Below, in pieces: positions 53,498-62,400 of a stretch of 64,000 nucleotides of DNA. The number at the start of each line of letters is the position of its first letter. Position 1 is the first letter of the stretch. Position numbers and translations under genes: made by a program. The notes below the pieces were generated by a model, which did not search any database, was not told the DNA's origin, and saw only the letters and a program-made list of their open reading frames with translations. This stretch comes from Streptomyces sulfonofaciens. Lineage in GTDB: Bacteria > Actinomycetota > Actinomycetes > Streptomycetales > Streptomycetaceae. Location of the stretch: contig NZ_BNCD01000023.1 of assembly GCF_014656295.1 (NCBI RefSeq), forward strand, positions 54,904 through 118,903. Direction: 5' to 3'.

Positions 53498-56400
53498 GTG
53501 CAGGGACGTTACAAGAGGGATGGCAGCGCTTCGGCCGAGTCGGAGCCGCACGGCGGGCCCGACCGCGGCCCCTCGGCCCCGCACGCCCAGAATCCCGGCT
53601 CCAGGCCGCCCGGCGAGAGTGGTGAGCGCACCCAGCGGCCGGCGCCCGCTCCGAGCGGTCAGGCCCCCAAGCCCGTCGCCAAGCCCCGGACCCAGACCGG
53701 CACCGGACCCCGAATAGCGCTGCGCAACTGGCGTATCTCCACCCGACTGGTCTCCCTGCTCGCCCTCCCCGTGGTGGCGGCGACGACCCTCGGCGCCGTC
53801 CGGATCAACCAGTCCCTGGACGAACTCCAGCAGCTCGACAACATGAAGCTGCTGACGGACATGACCAAGCAGGCGACCGAGCTGGCCGCCGCGCTGGAGG
53901 AGGAGCGCGACCAGTCGGCCGGTCCGCTCGCGCACGGTGACAAGGCCACCGACTTCGACGTCAAGGGCCCCCGCGACAAGACCGACCTGGCGCTCAACGC
54001 GTTCAAGAACGAGAGCCAGAAGATCGACGACACGGGCGGCGACAGCGGCCTGCTGGGCATACGCTCCAGCGTCGTCCAGATCACCAGCCAGTTGAACACC
54101 CTGCAGACGATCCGCAAGGACGCCTACAAGGACCCCAAGTCCTCCTCCCAGACGGTCGACGCCTACAGCCAGTTGGTCCAGCAACTGCTCGCGCTCTCCG
54201 AGGACATGGCGCAGGCCACCAGCAACCCGGACATGATCCAGCGCACCCGCGCCCTGGCGGCCTTCTCCTCCGCCAAGGAGTTCGCGTCCGTGCAGCGGGC
54301 CGTGATCGCCGCCGCCCTGCCGCCCAACAACCACGACCGGGGCGACCTCAGCGAGACCGACCGCCGCTACGCCCTCGCGGCGTACAACAAGGAGCGCGCC
54401 GAGCTCACCATCTTCAGCGGCATCTACTCGGGCAACGCCGACGAGCTCCTGCAGCCGATCGAGGACGGCAACCCCACCGTCCAGGAGGCGGACACCTACA
54501 CGCAGCACGTCCTCAACCAAGAGGGCGGCATGAAGATCCAGGACAAGCGCTCGTACAAGGACTGGGTGGACGCGGACTCCACCAAGATCCAGGCGATGTC
54601 CAAGATCGAGCTGACGCTGCTGAACGAGATGGAGCAGAAGGCCCGCGAGCTGCGCAGCGAGTCCGAGCGCAACGCCGTCATCAGCGGTGCGCTGATCCTG
54701 CTGGTGCTCGGTGTCTCGCTGATCGGCGCCTTCATCGTCGCCCGGTCCATGATCCGCTCGCTGCGGCGGCTGCAGATGACCGCCACCAAGGTCGCCCAGG
54801 ACCGCCTGCCCGAGCTGGTCAAGCAGCTCTCGGAGTCGGACCCGCAGGACGTCGACACCTCCGTGGAGTCGGTCGGCGTGCACTCCCGGGACGAGATCGG
54901 CAAGGTGGCCACGGCCTTCGACGACGTGCACCGCGAGGCGGTCCGCCTCGCCGCCGAGCAGGCCCTGCTGCGGGGCAACGTCAACGCGATGTTCACCAAC
55001 CTCTCGCGCCGCAGCCAGGGCCTCATCCAGCGCCAGCTTTCGCTGATCTCCGAGCTGGAGTCCCGCGAGGCCGACCCGGACCAGCTCTCCTCGCTCTTCA
55101 AGCTCGACCACCTCGCCACCCGTATGCGCCGCAACGGCGAGAACCTCCTGGTGCTCGCCGGCGAGGAGCCGGGCCGCCGCTGGACCCGACCGGTGCCGCT
55201 GGTCGACGTGCTGCGCGCCGCCGCCTCCGAGGTGGAGCAGTACGAGCGCATCGAGCTGGCCGCCGTGCCCGCGACCGAGGTCGCCGGCCGCGTCGTCAAC
55301 GACCTCGTGCACCTGCTCGCCGAGCTGCTGGAGAACGCGACCTCGTTCTCCTCGCCGCAGACGAAGGTCAAGGTCACCGGTCACGCCCTGCCGGACGGCC
55401 GGGTGCTGGTCGAGATCCACGACACCGGTATCGGCCTCTCCCCCGAGGACCTGGCGGCGATCAACGAGCGGCTCGCCGCGCCGCCCACCGTGGATGTCTC
55501 GGTCTCCCGCCGGATGGGCCTGTTCGTGGTCGGCCGCCTCTCGCAGCGGCACGGCATCCGCATCCAGTTGCGGCCCTCCGACTCCGGCGGCACCACCGCA
55601 CTGGTCATGCTGCCCGTCGACGTGGCCCAGGGCGGCCGGCGGGGCCCGGGCAAGGCCGGGGCCCCCGCCGCCGGCGCACCGGCGGCCGCCCAGGCCGCCG
55701 CCGGTGCCGCCGCCGCCCGCCGTGGTGCGGGCGCCGCTGCCCCCGGAGCCTCCGGGAGCCGGGTCGGCGCCGGGCCGGAGCGCGGTCAGGTCGGTGCGGG
55801 CTCGGCCCCGCGGGCGGCACTGCCCTCCCGCGACACCGGGCCGCAGGCCCCGCAGCGTCCCGGCCCCGGCGGGGACTCCCGCACTTCCGGCCGCCCGCAG
55901 GGCCCGGTGGCCCCGCAGGGCCCCGTCTCCCCCCAGGGCCCCGGTGTGCCCCGGCAGGGCAACCCGGTCGGCGCGAGCGCCTTCGGACAGGACTCGGGGA
56001 CGCCGGGTCTCGGCCCGGTCGGCCCGGTCGGCGCGGGCAGTTCAGGCCGGCGGGACGCCGGCTTCGGCGAAGGCCGCGCCCCCGTGCCGCCTCAGCGCAC
56101 CGGCGAGGCCGACCGGGGCCTCAGGCCCCAGTTGCCGGCGCGCGGCGCTCCGCGTGCCGAGCTGCCCGGCGGCACCCCGCAGCCGCCCGGCGGCGCCCCA
56201 CAGGAGCCCGCTGGTCAGCGGGTGCCGAGCTGGAGCAACGACACGGGGCCGCAGTCCCGTCCTGACGCGCCGCGCGGCCACGAGGAGCACGACTCCCCGT
56301 TCGCCCGGATGGACCGCCAGGGTCCGGGTTCCACCGGGCAGTTCCCCGCCCTGGGCGGCGGCGACCGGCAGGGCCCCGGCTCCACGGCGGAGATGCCCCG

Positions 56401-57520
56401 GATCGACGACCGCCAGGGCCCCGGGTCCACGGCGGAGTTCGCCCGGCCCGACTTCGGTGCTCCCCGCCCTGGCGGCCAGGACACCGGGCAGTACTCCCGC
56501 CCCGACGTCTTCGGCGGACAGGGCGCGCCCGACCCGTTCGGCGGGCAGGGCTACCAGGACCCCGCCTCGACCGGGCAGTTCCCGGCACCGGGCTGGGACA
56601 GCCGCCGCGAGGCACCCCGGGACACCTCGTCCACCGGGCAGCTCCCCGTGCCGGACTGGGACAGCCGCCGCGAGGCACCGCAGGGCCCCTCGTCCACCGG
56701 GCAGTTCCAGGCACCGGGCTACGACAACCGGGGGCCGCAGGACCCGGCCTCCACCGGGCAGTTCCCGGCACCCGGCTACGACAACCGCCGCGACGCGGCC
56801 CGCGACACCTCGTCCACCGGGCAGTTCGAGCGGCCCGCGTTCGGCGGCCCGCCGGCGGGCGGGCAGTCCGTGCCGCGTCCGCAGGGCGGCACCGGCAGCT
56901 TCACCGCGCCCGAGTTCGACCGCGGCGGACTGCCGATGCGGCCCGGGGAGCGCGCCGACGAGCCGGAGTCGCTGCCGCCCGCCGGCCCCGGCGACGGCCG
57001 CACACCGCTCTACGACACACTGGAGACCAACTGGTTCCGCGGCGGCGGCCGCGGCGGGCCGCAGGACCTCCAGTCCCAGGACGCGCCGTCCGGACCCGCG
57101 GCGGATGCGTCCGCGGGCTCCGGGGGCTTCGACGCCTTCCAGAGCACGGGCGGCCAGGCCGGTACGGGCGGCGAGGGGCCCGGCGGCCCGGTGGACGCCA
57201 ACGGCCAGCTCCTCCCGGACGGCTCCACGTGGCGCAGCTCGCCCAACGACGAGCTGGTCCGCCAGGCGGAGCGGGTCCGCCAGCCCACGGCCGGCGGGGT
57301 CACCACGTCGGGTCTGCCGCGCCGGGTGCCGCGGGCCAATCTCGTTGCGGGTACGGCTCAGCAGCAGCCGCACCAGGCCGGACCGCAGGTGTCGCGCGCG
57401 CCCGACGACGTGCGCGGCAGGCTGACCAATCTCCGTCGGGGCATCCAGCAAGGGCGGCAGGCCGGCACCGGTTCGCCGACCGACAGCTTCCCCAGCCCCA
57501 CTCACCAGCAGGAGCGTTAG
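53498..57520 (+). CDS. cvnA1: Conservon protein CvnA1, membrane sensor-kinase-like
   Basis: 1340 aa. Cytoplasmic Pro/Gly N-terminus, TM1 about 84-103, an extracellular NIT-type (nitrate/nitrite-sensing-like) helical domain about 104-390, TM2 about 391-417, a HAMP-like linker (SMIRSLRRLQMTATKVAQ), then LDHLATRMRRNGENLLVL in place of a standard H-box. A HATPase_c domain follows with N-box ELLENATSFSSP near 608 and G boxes IHDTGIGLSPEDL and GLFVVGRLSQRHGI. Residues 710-1340 are low complexity with STGQF repeats and a conserved end. GTG start after AGAGGTTG. Known role: first component of conservons; numbering by analogy to S. coelicolor. Confidence 0.9.
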   Translation: MQGRYKRDGSASAESEPHGGPDRGPSAPHAQNPGSRPPGESGERTQRPAPAPSGQAPKPVAKPRTQTGTGPRIALRNWRISTRLVSLLALPVVAATTLGAVRINQSLDELQQLDNMKLLTDMTKQATELAAALEEERDQSAGPLAHGDKATDFDVKGPRDKTDLALNAFKNESQKIDDTGGDSGLLGIRSSVVQITSQLNTLQTIRKDAYKDPKSSSQTVDAYSQLVQQLLALSEDMAQATSNPDMIQRTRALAAFSSAKEFASVQRAVIAAALPPNNHDRGDLSETDRRYALAAYNKERAELTIFSGIYSGNADELLQPIEDGNPTVQEADTYTQHVLNQEGGMKIQDKRSYKDWVDADSTKIQAMSKIELTLLNEMEQKARELRSESERNAVISGALILLVLGVSLIGAFIVARSMIRSLRRLQMTATKVAQDRLPELVKQLSESDPQDVDTSVESVGVHSRDEIGKVATAFDDVHREAVRLAAEQALLRGNVNAMFTNLSRRSQGLIQRQLSLISELESREADPDQLSSLFKLDHLATRMRRNGENLLVLAGEEPGRRWTRPVPLVDVLRAAASEVEQYERIELAAVPATEVAGRVVNDLVHLLAELLENATSFSSPQTKVKVTGHALPDGRVLVEIHDTGIGLSPEDLAAINERLAAPPTVDVSVSRRMGLFVVGRLSQRHGIRIQLRPSDSGGTTALVMLPVDVAQGGRRGPGKAGAPAAGAPAAAQAAAGAAAARRGAGAAAPGASGSRVGAGPERGQVGAGSAPRAALPSRDTGPQAPQRPGPGGDSRTSGRPQGPVAPQGPVSPQGPGVPRQGNPVGASAFGQDSGTPGLGPVGPVGAGSSGRRDAGFGEGRAPVPPQRTGEADRGLRPQLPARGAPRAELPGGTPQPPGGAPQEPAGQRVPSWSNDTGPQSRPDAPRGHEEHDSPFARMDRQGPGSTGQFPALGGGDRQGPGSTAEMPRIDDRQGPGSTAEFARPDFGAPRPGGQDTGQYSRPDVFGGQGAPDPFGGQGYQDPASTGQFPAPGWDSRREAPRDTSSTGQLPVPDWDSRREAPQGPSSTGQFQAPGYDNRGPQDPASTGQFPAPGYDNRRDAARDTSSTGQFERPAFGGPPAGGQSVPRPQGGTGSFTAPEFDRGGLPMRPGERADEPESLPPAGPGDGRTPLYDTLETNWFRGGGRGGPQDLQSQDAPSGPAADASAGSGGFDAFQSTGGQAGTGGEGPGGPVDANGQLLPDGSTWRSSPNDELVRQAERVRQPTAGGVTTSGLPRRVPRANLVAGTAQQQPHQAGPQVSRAPDDVRGRLTNLRRGIQQGRQAGTGSPTDSFPSPTHQQER
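56320..56840 (+). repeat. STGQF-type tandem repeats in the CvnA1 tail
   Basis: About eight units of 15-22 codons built around STGQF or STAEF followed by PAPGWDSRR, PAPGYDNRR or similar. The most alike copies fall at 56560-56830. Third-base identity between neighbouring copies is high (e.g. acctcgtccaccgggcag occurs three times). Confidence 0.85.
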
Positions 57521-57943
57521 TTGAGCCCGATGAGCCAGGCGGCACAGAACCTGAACTGGTTGATCACCAACTTCGTGGACAACACCCCAGGCGTGTCCCA
57601 CACCGTGGTGGTCTCCGCCGACGGACTCCTTCTGGCGATGTCCGAAGGCTTCCCGCGCGACCGCGCCGACCAACTGGCGGCCGTGGCCTCCGGCCTGACC
57701 TCCCTCACGTCCGGGGCCTCCCGCATCTTCGAGGGCGGTCCCGTGAACCAGACGGTCGTGGAGATGGAGCGGGGGTTCCTCTTCATCATGTCGATATCGG
57801 ACGGCTCCTCGCTGGCCGTCCTCGCCCACCCGGAGTGCGACATCGGTCTCGTGGGCTACGAGATGGCGCTGCTCGTGGACCGTGCGGGTGCGGTACTCAC
57901 CCCGGACCTGCGGGCGGAGCTCCAGGGCAGCCTGCTTCACTAG
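57521..57943 (+). CDS. cvnB1: Conservon protein CvnB1, Roadblock/LC7 domain
   Basis: 140 aa, a single Roadblock/LC7 domain (LNWLITNFVDNTPGVSHTVV, VSADGLLLAMSEGFPRDRAD, FIMSISDGSSLAVLA), the kind that binds small GTPases of the MglA/CvnD type. TTG at 57521 is proposed as start: it follows the cvnA1 stop directly, lies 6 nt after AGGAG, and the paralogue at 62806 has GTG at the same place; the ATG at 57530 is 15 nt away. Translationally coupled to cvnA1. Confidence 0.92.
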   Translation: MSPMSQAAQNLNWLITNFVDNTPGVSHTVVVSADGLLLAMSEGFPRDRADQLAAVASGLTSLTSGASRIFEGGPVNQTVVEMERGFLFIMSISDGSSLAVLAHPECDIGLVGYEMALLVDRAGAVLTPDLRAELQGSLLH

Positions 57944-58065
57944 CCCTTCTCAGACCACACCACCGTCCGAACGAACCCACCGCACCGTCCGGCCGCCACA
58001 CACAGTCCCCCCACCGGCTCTGTCAGACGGCACCTAGACCCCTTGCTGTCCCGCCCGGAGGATTC

Positions 58066-58473
58066 ATGACCCCGCCCACCGCCTCTCACGATCCGTACGG
58101 AGCGTCCCACCAGTCGTACGGTGCCGAGGGCGACCAGCCGCTGGTGCGTCCGTACGCCATGACGGGTGGCCGGACCAGGCCGCGCTACCAGCTCGCCATC
58201 GAGGCGCTGGTGAGCACGACCGCTGACCCGGCGCAGCTCATGGGGCTGCTTCCGGAGCACCAGCGGATCTGCCACCTGTGCCGGGAGGTGAAGTCGGTTG
58301 CGGAGGTCTCCGCTCTGCTGTCGATGCCGCTGGGCGTGGCCCGTATCCTCGTCGCCGACCTGGCGGAGGCCGGGCTCGTGGCGATCCACCAGCCCGGGGG
58401 CGATGAGAATGCCGGCGGTCAGCCGGATGTGACACTGCTGGAAAGGGTGCTCAGTGGACTTCGCAAGCTCTGA
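58066..58473 (+). CDS. cvnC1: Conservon protein CvnC1, DUF742
   Basis: 135 aa. A short variable N-terminus, then the DUF742 domain (LVRPYAMTGGRTRPRYQLAI, EHQRICHLCREVKSVAEVSA, LLSMPLGVARILVADLAEAG) with a winged-helix-like look, ending LLERVLSGLRKL. ATG with GGAGG 4 nt upstream. Overlaps cvnD1 by 20 nt. Third component of the conservon complex; molecular role not established. Confidence 0.93.
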   Translation: MTPPTASHDPYGASHQSYGAEGDQPLVRPYAMTGGRTRPRYQLAIEALVSTTADPAQLMGLLPEHQRICHLCREVKSVAEVSALLSMPLGVARILVADLAEAGLVAIHQPGGDENAGGQPDVTLLERVLSGLRKL

Positions 58474-59029
58474 CGGGGGTCGCTCGACGACCTCCGCGAA
58501 GATCGTGGTGGCCGGTGGTTTCGGCGTGGGCAAGACCACGTTCGTCGGCGCGGTCTCGGAGATCAACCCGCTGCGCACCGAGGCCGTCATGACATCGGCC
58601 TCCGCCGGCATCGACGACCTCACCCACACAGGCGACAAGACCACCACCACCGTCGCCATGGACTTCGGCCGCATCACACTCGACCAGGACCTCATCCTCT
58701 ACCTGTTCGGAACCCCCGGCCAGGACCGCTTCTGGTTCATGTGGGACGACCTCGTCCGCGGCGCCATCGGCGCCGTCGTCCTCGTCGACACCCGCAGGCT
58801 CGCCGACTGCTTCCCCGCAGTCGACTACTTCGAAAACTCCGGCCTCCCCTTCGTCATCGCCCTCAACGGCTTCGACGGCCAACAGCCCTACAACCCCGAC
58901 GAAGTCCGCGAAGCCCTCCAGATCGGCCCCGACACCCCCATCATCACCACCGACGCCCGCCACCGCGCCGACGCCAAGAGTGCCCTCATCACTCTCGTCG
59001 AACACGCGCTCATGGCCCGGCTCCGGTAG
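58454..59029 (+). CDS. cvnD1: Conservon GTPase CvnD1
   Basis: 191-aa small GTPase of the actinobacterial conservon (MglA/Ras-like) family. G1 GGFGVGKTTF (about 21-30), G3-like FGTPGQDRFWFM, with Gln at the catalytic place, and G4 variant NGFD in place of NKxD. It likely cycles GTP/GDP under control of CvnA/B. GTG start inside cvnC1 (20-nt overlap). Its first 36 codons contain a 76-nt block identical to cvnD2. Confidence 0.94.
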   Translation: MDFASSDGGRSTTSAKIVVAGGFGVGKTTFVGAVSEINPLRTEAVMTSASAGIDDLTHTGDKTTTTVAMDFGRITLDQDLILYLFGTPGQDRFWFMWDDLVRGAIGAVVLVDTRRLADCFPAVDYFENSGLPFVIALNGFDGQQPYNPDEVREALQIGPDTPIITTDARHRADAKSALITLVEHALMARLR

Positions 59030-59165
59030 CGGTCGGAGGTACGGTGCGCCCCGTTGCCGGGACGTGCGGAGCGCGGTCCACGGGCCGTGCCGGGCGGTCG
59101 GCCGAGCGGCCCCCGCGCCGTACGGACGACGCTCGCGCCATGGCGGTCGGCGTCCTCGACCGGGG

Positions 59166-59191
59166 GCGGCCGTGTCGGTTGACACGGCCGC
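59166..59191 (+). terminator. Terminator of conservon 1
   Basis: Perfect 11-bp stem (59166-59176 with 59181-59191) and GGTT loop, 137 nt after cvnD1. The 3' arm contains the -35 of the next promoter. Confidence 0.75.
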
Positions 59192-59207
59192 TTCGGGTGT
59201 TCATAAC
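59179..59207 (+). promoter_or_regulatory. Consensus promoter upstream of conservon 2
   Basis: -35 TTGACA (59179-59184), 17-nt spacer, -10 CATAAC (59202-59207). This is the best sigma70/HrdB-type match seen in the window. Predicted start about 59213-59215, upstream of the hairpin at 59274-59297. Confidence 0.65.
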
Positions 59208-59213
59208 ATTTCG

Positions 59214-59306
59214 ACAGAGAATTGAGCGGACGCCGCAACACGTCGCGGTCGTCCGGTGCCACAGTGCTGACATGAGCCTCGCCTTTTGGCGGGGCTTATT
59301 ATTTAT
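59214..59306 (+). ncRNA. Candidate small RNA or attenuated leader
   Basis: A short transcript is predicted from the promoter at 59179-59207 to an intrinsic terminator: stem agcctcgcc / ggcggggct (59275-59283 with 59288-59296, one G-U), TTTT loop, then TTATTATTTAT. Length about 85-93 nt. It could be an independent small RNA, or the leader of cvnA2 with termination controlling read-through. No known RNA family is recognised. Confidence 0.45.
59274..59306 (+). terminator. U-tailed intrinsic hairpin before cvnA2
   Basis: 9-bp stem with TTTT loop and an 11-nt A/T-only tail. About 165 nt upstream of the cvnA2 start. It is the most canonical intrinsic terminator of the window and is unusual in such a GC-rich genome. 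Confidence 0.75.
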
Positions 59307-59468
59307 GCCCCTTTTATCCGCGGCCCTCCGAGCGGCGTGCTTTCGCCCTCCGCTGTTTGGAGGAGTACTTGCTGACGTGCTGGAATGCCGAGAACTGCCC
59401 GGTTGTACAAGGACCGGGGAGAGACAGCGGCACGCGGTCGGTGCCGATGCCGAGAGGTTGTTGGTCGA

Positions 59469-62400
59469 GTGAGCCGAAGCATGAACGGTCCTGCGCCGTC
59501 GTCGCGGGGCAACTTCACCCCGCCGCCGCGCGCGGTGGCGCCATCCGCGAACGGTGCCGGGCCCGCCCCGCTGCCACCCGCGGGCAGCCGGTTCTCGCCG
59601 CGCAACTGGCGCGTGCCGACCAGGCTGTACGCGATCCTGCTGATACCCGTGGTGGTCGGCCTGGTGATGGGCGGCTTCCAGGTGAAGGGGTCGGTGGACA
59701 CCTGGCGCGAGGCCGAGGACGCCGAGCACACCGCACGCCTGGTGCGGGCCGCCCTCACCTACGGTCAGCGGCTCATCGAGGAACGCGACGTCTCCGCGGC
59801 GCCCCTGCTGCGCGGCGACCGCAACGATCCGGCCGTTGCGAACGCCCGCGCCGCCACCGACCGGGCCGCCCGTGCCTTCGACGCCGCGGCGAAGGACATG
59901 CCGCACAAGGAGGGCCTGGAGCGCCGGCTCACCGACTTCCGCAGGACCGAGCCCGGCCTCACCAAGCTCCGCGCCGCCGCCTACACCAGCCGGCTCGGCG
60001 GCGTGCGGACCGAAGAGGGCTACGTCGCCATCGAGCACCCCCTGATGGAGTTCGCCAACGAACTCGGCCTCGGCACCGGCAACATCACCAGCTACGGCCG
60101 CACGGTCTACGCCATCTCCCTGGCCAAGGCGGCCGCCTCCCTGCAGCGCTCGATCGGCATGCACCTGCTGGTCGAGCCGGGTCCGCGGCCTGCGGACCTG
60201 AACAGGCAGCGGGTGGCGCTCAGCTCGTACGCGTACCTGGAGGGCATCGCCACCGAGGAGTACCGCTCCGGCGGCACCGAGGAGGACGTGGCCACGCTCT
60301 CCCGGGCCACGGCCAGGCTCAAGGAGGACGGCGCGAAGGCGGCCCGAAAGAAGGCGGCCGCCGCGAAGGCGAAGGGCGAGCACTACGTGCCGCCGCCGGC
60401 CACCGACAGGATGGTCGCCGCACTCGCCGCGCTGCCCGGCACCGCGCAGTCCGACCGGCAGGCCATCGCCGCGCAGGGCGTCACCCAGGAGAACTGGTGG
60501 GCGACGACCACCGCGCGGTGCGACACCTACCGCCAGATCGAGTCGAATCTCGCCGACAGGGCGGTGGACGAGGCCGCGGGCATCGCCGACGACGCCCGGC
60601 GCTCCACCTTCGTCACCGGTGCGGTGGTCCTGGTCGCCCTGCTCGCCGCGGTCGTCCTGGCCGGCCTGATGGCCCGTCAGATGAGCCGGAGCATGCGCCG
60701 GCTGCGCACGGCCGCCTTCGGGATCGCCGAACAGCGCCTGCCGATGCTGGTCGACCAGCTCTCGCGCACCGCGCCGGGCCGGGTCGACACCCGGGTGCAA
60801 CCGCTGCCGATCTCCTCCACGGACGAGATCGGCGAGGTCGCGAGGGCCTTTGACCAGGTGCACCGCGAGGCGGTGCGGCTGGCGGCCGAGCAGGCCATGC
60901 TGCGCGGCAACGTCAACGCGATCTTCGCCAACCTCTCGCGGCGCAACGAGTCCCTGATCGAGGGCCAGCTCGCGCTGATCTCCGACCTGGAGAACCACGA
61001 GACCGACCCGGACCAGTTGGCCAGCCTCTTCCGCCTGGACCACCTGGCGACCCGGATGCGGCGCAACGGCGAGAACCTCCTGGTGCTCTCCGGCAAGGAG
61101 CCGGGCCGCCGCTGGGACCAGCCGGTGCCCCTGGTGGACGTGCTGCGCGCGGCCTCCTCGGAGGTCGAGCAGTACCACCGGATCGAACTGGTGGGCGTGT
61201 CCGAGGCGGAGATCCACGGCCTCGCGGTGACCGACCTGGTCCACCTGCTTGCGGAGCTGCTGGAGAACGCCACGGCGTTCTCCTCGCCGGAGACCAGGGT
61301 GCGGGTGACCGCGACCCGGCTGCCGGACAGCCGCATCATGATCGAGATCCATGACCAGGGCATCGGCCTGACCCCGCAGGACTTCGCCGACATCAACCAC
61401 AGGCTGGCCAAGCCGCCGGCCGTGGATGCCGCGGTCTCCCAGCGCATGGGCCTGTTCGTGGTGGGCCGGCTGGCCGAGCGGCACGGCATCCGGGTGCAGT
61501 TGCGGCCCTCCGCCGAGCACTCGGGAACCACCTCGCTCGTCATGCTGCCCGACGCCATCACGCACGGCGGTGGCGGCGAGCCGCAGCACGACGAGGCCGA
61601 GTTCACCGTCTCCTCGATCATCCCCGAGCAGCAGGCGTACCCCGCCGAGCCCTTGCGCACCGCGGCCGAGCTGGGCTTCGACGACAGCCGGTACGCCGAT
61701 TCCACCGCCCGCGATCTGGACCGGGTCGCCCGCTCGCTGCTGCGCGGCGAACGGCACGCCGCCCTGGGCACGGGCCCCCAGCCCGGGCAGGAAGGCGCCG
61801 ACCAGGCCGCGTACGGCACCCGGGCCGGCGGACCGGCGTACGACGCACGGGGCACGGCACCGGGGTACGGCGCAGCGGCCGCCGGCTCCGGGTACGACGC
61901 AGGGGCCGCCGGCTCGGCCTACGACGCGCAGGCGTACGGCGCGCAGTACGACGCGCACGGCGGCGCTCAGGCGGCTTTCGGGGACCGGTCGCAGCACGGG
62001 TACGAGCAGCCGCCCCGGAGCCCGTACGACGCCGGCTACGCCGGCATGGGCAGCGGGCCGTCCGCGGCCCCTTCCAGCCCCCTGGAAAGCCCCTATCCGG
62101 AGGCAGCCGGAGCGGACCGGACAGGCGCCGGGCAGGCGCTGTCCGGAAGCTACGACGGCGGCCCCCACCAGGGCGAGTGGGCACACCAGGGCAGTTTCCA
62201 GGCGGCCCACCCAACGGCGTTGCAAGCACAAGCGGAATCTTCCGTGGACGCTGACGGGAACGGTCGTGACCGCGTAGGCTTCGACCGGTCGGGGCCGGCT
62301 CCGAGCAGCAGCCACGAGCTGACCGACGCGGGCCTTCCCCGCCGTGGCCCCGCCGCGGGCGGCGGAGGCGATGAGTCCTCCGCCACCGGCCGGGAGCGCG

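Larger units (their letters stand above)
59030..59468. other. Intergenic region between the two conservons
   Basis: 439 nt. It contains the cvnD1 terminator (59166-59191), a consensus promoter (59179-59207), a second U-tailed hairpin (59274-59297), and an AT-rich run ttattatttat at 59296-59306, very unlike the surroundings. No ORF is convincing. Confidence 0.6.

Noticed and set aside
56320..56840. Direct repeats that might be read as a CRISPR-like array
   Set aside because: The repeats are in frame inside cvnA1, vary in length, code for STGQF motifs and have no unique spacers or cas genes.
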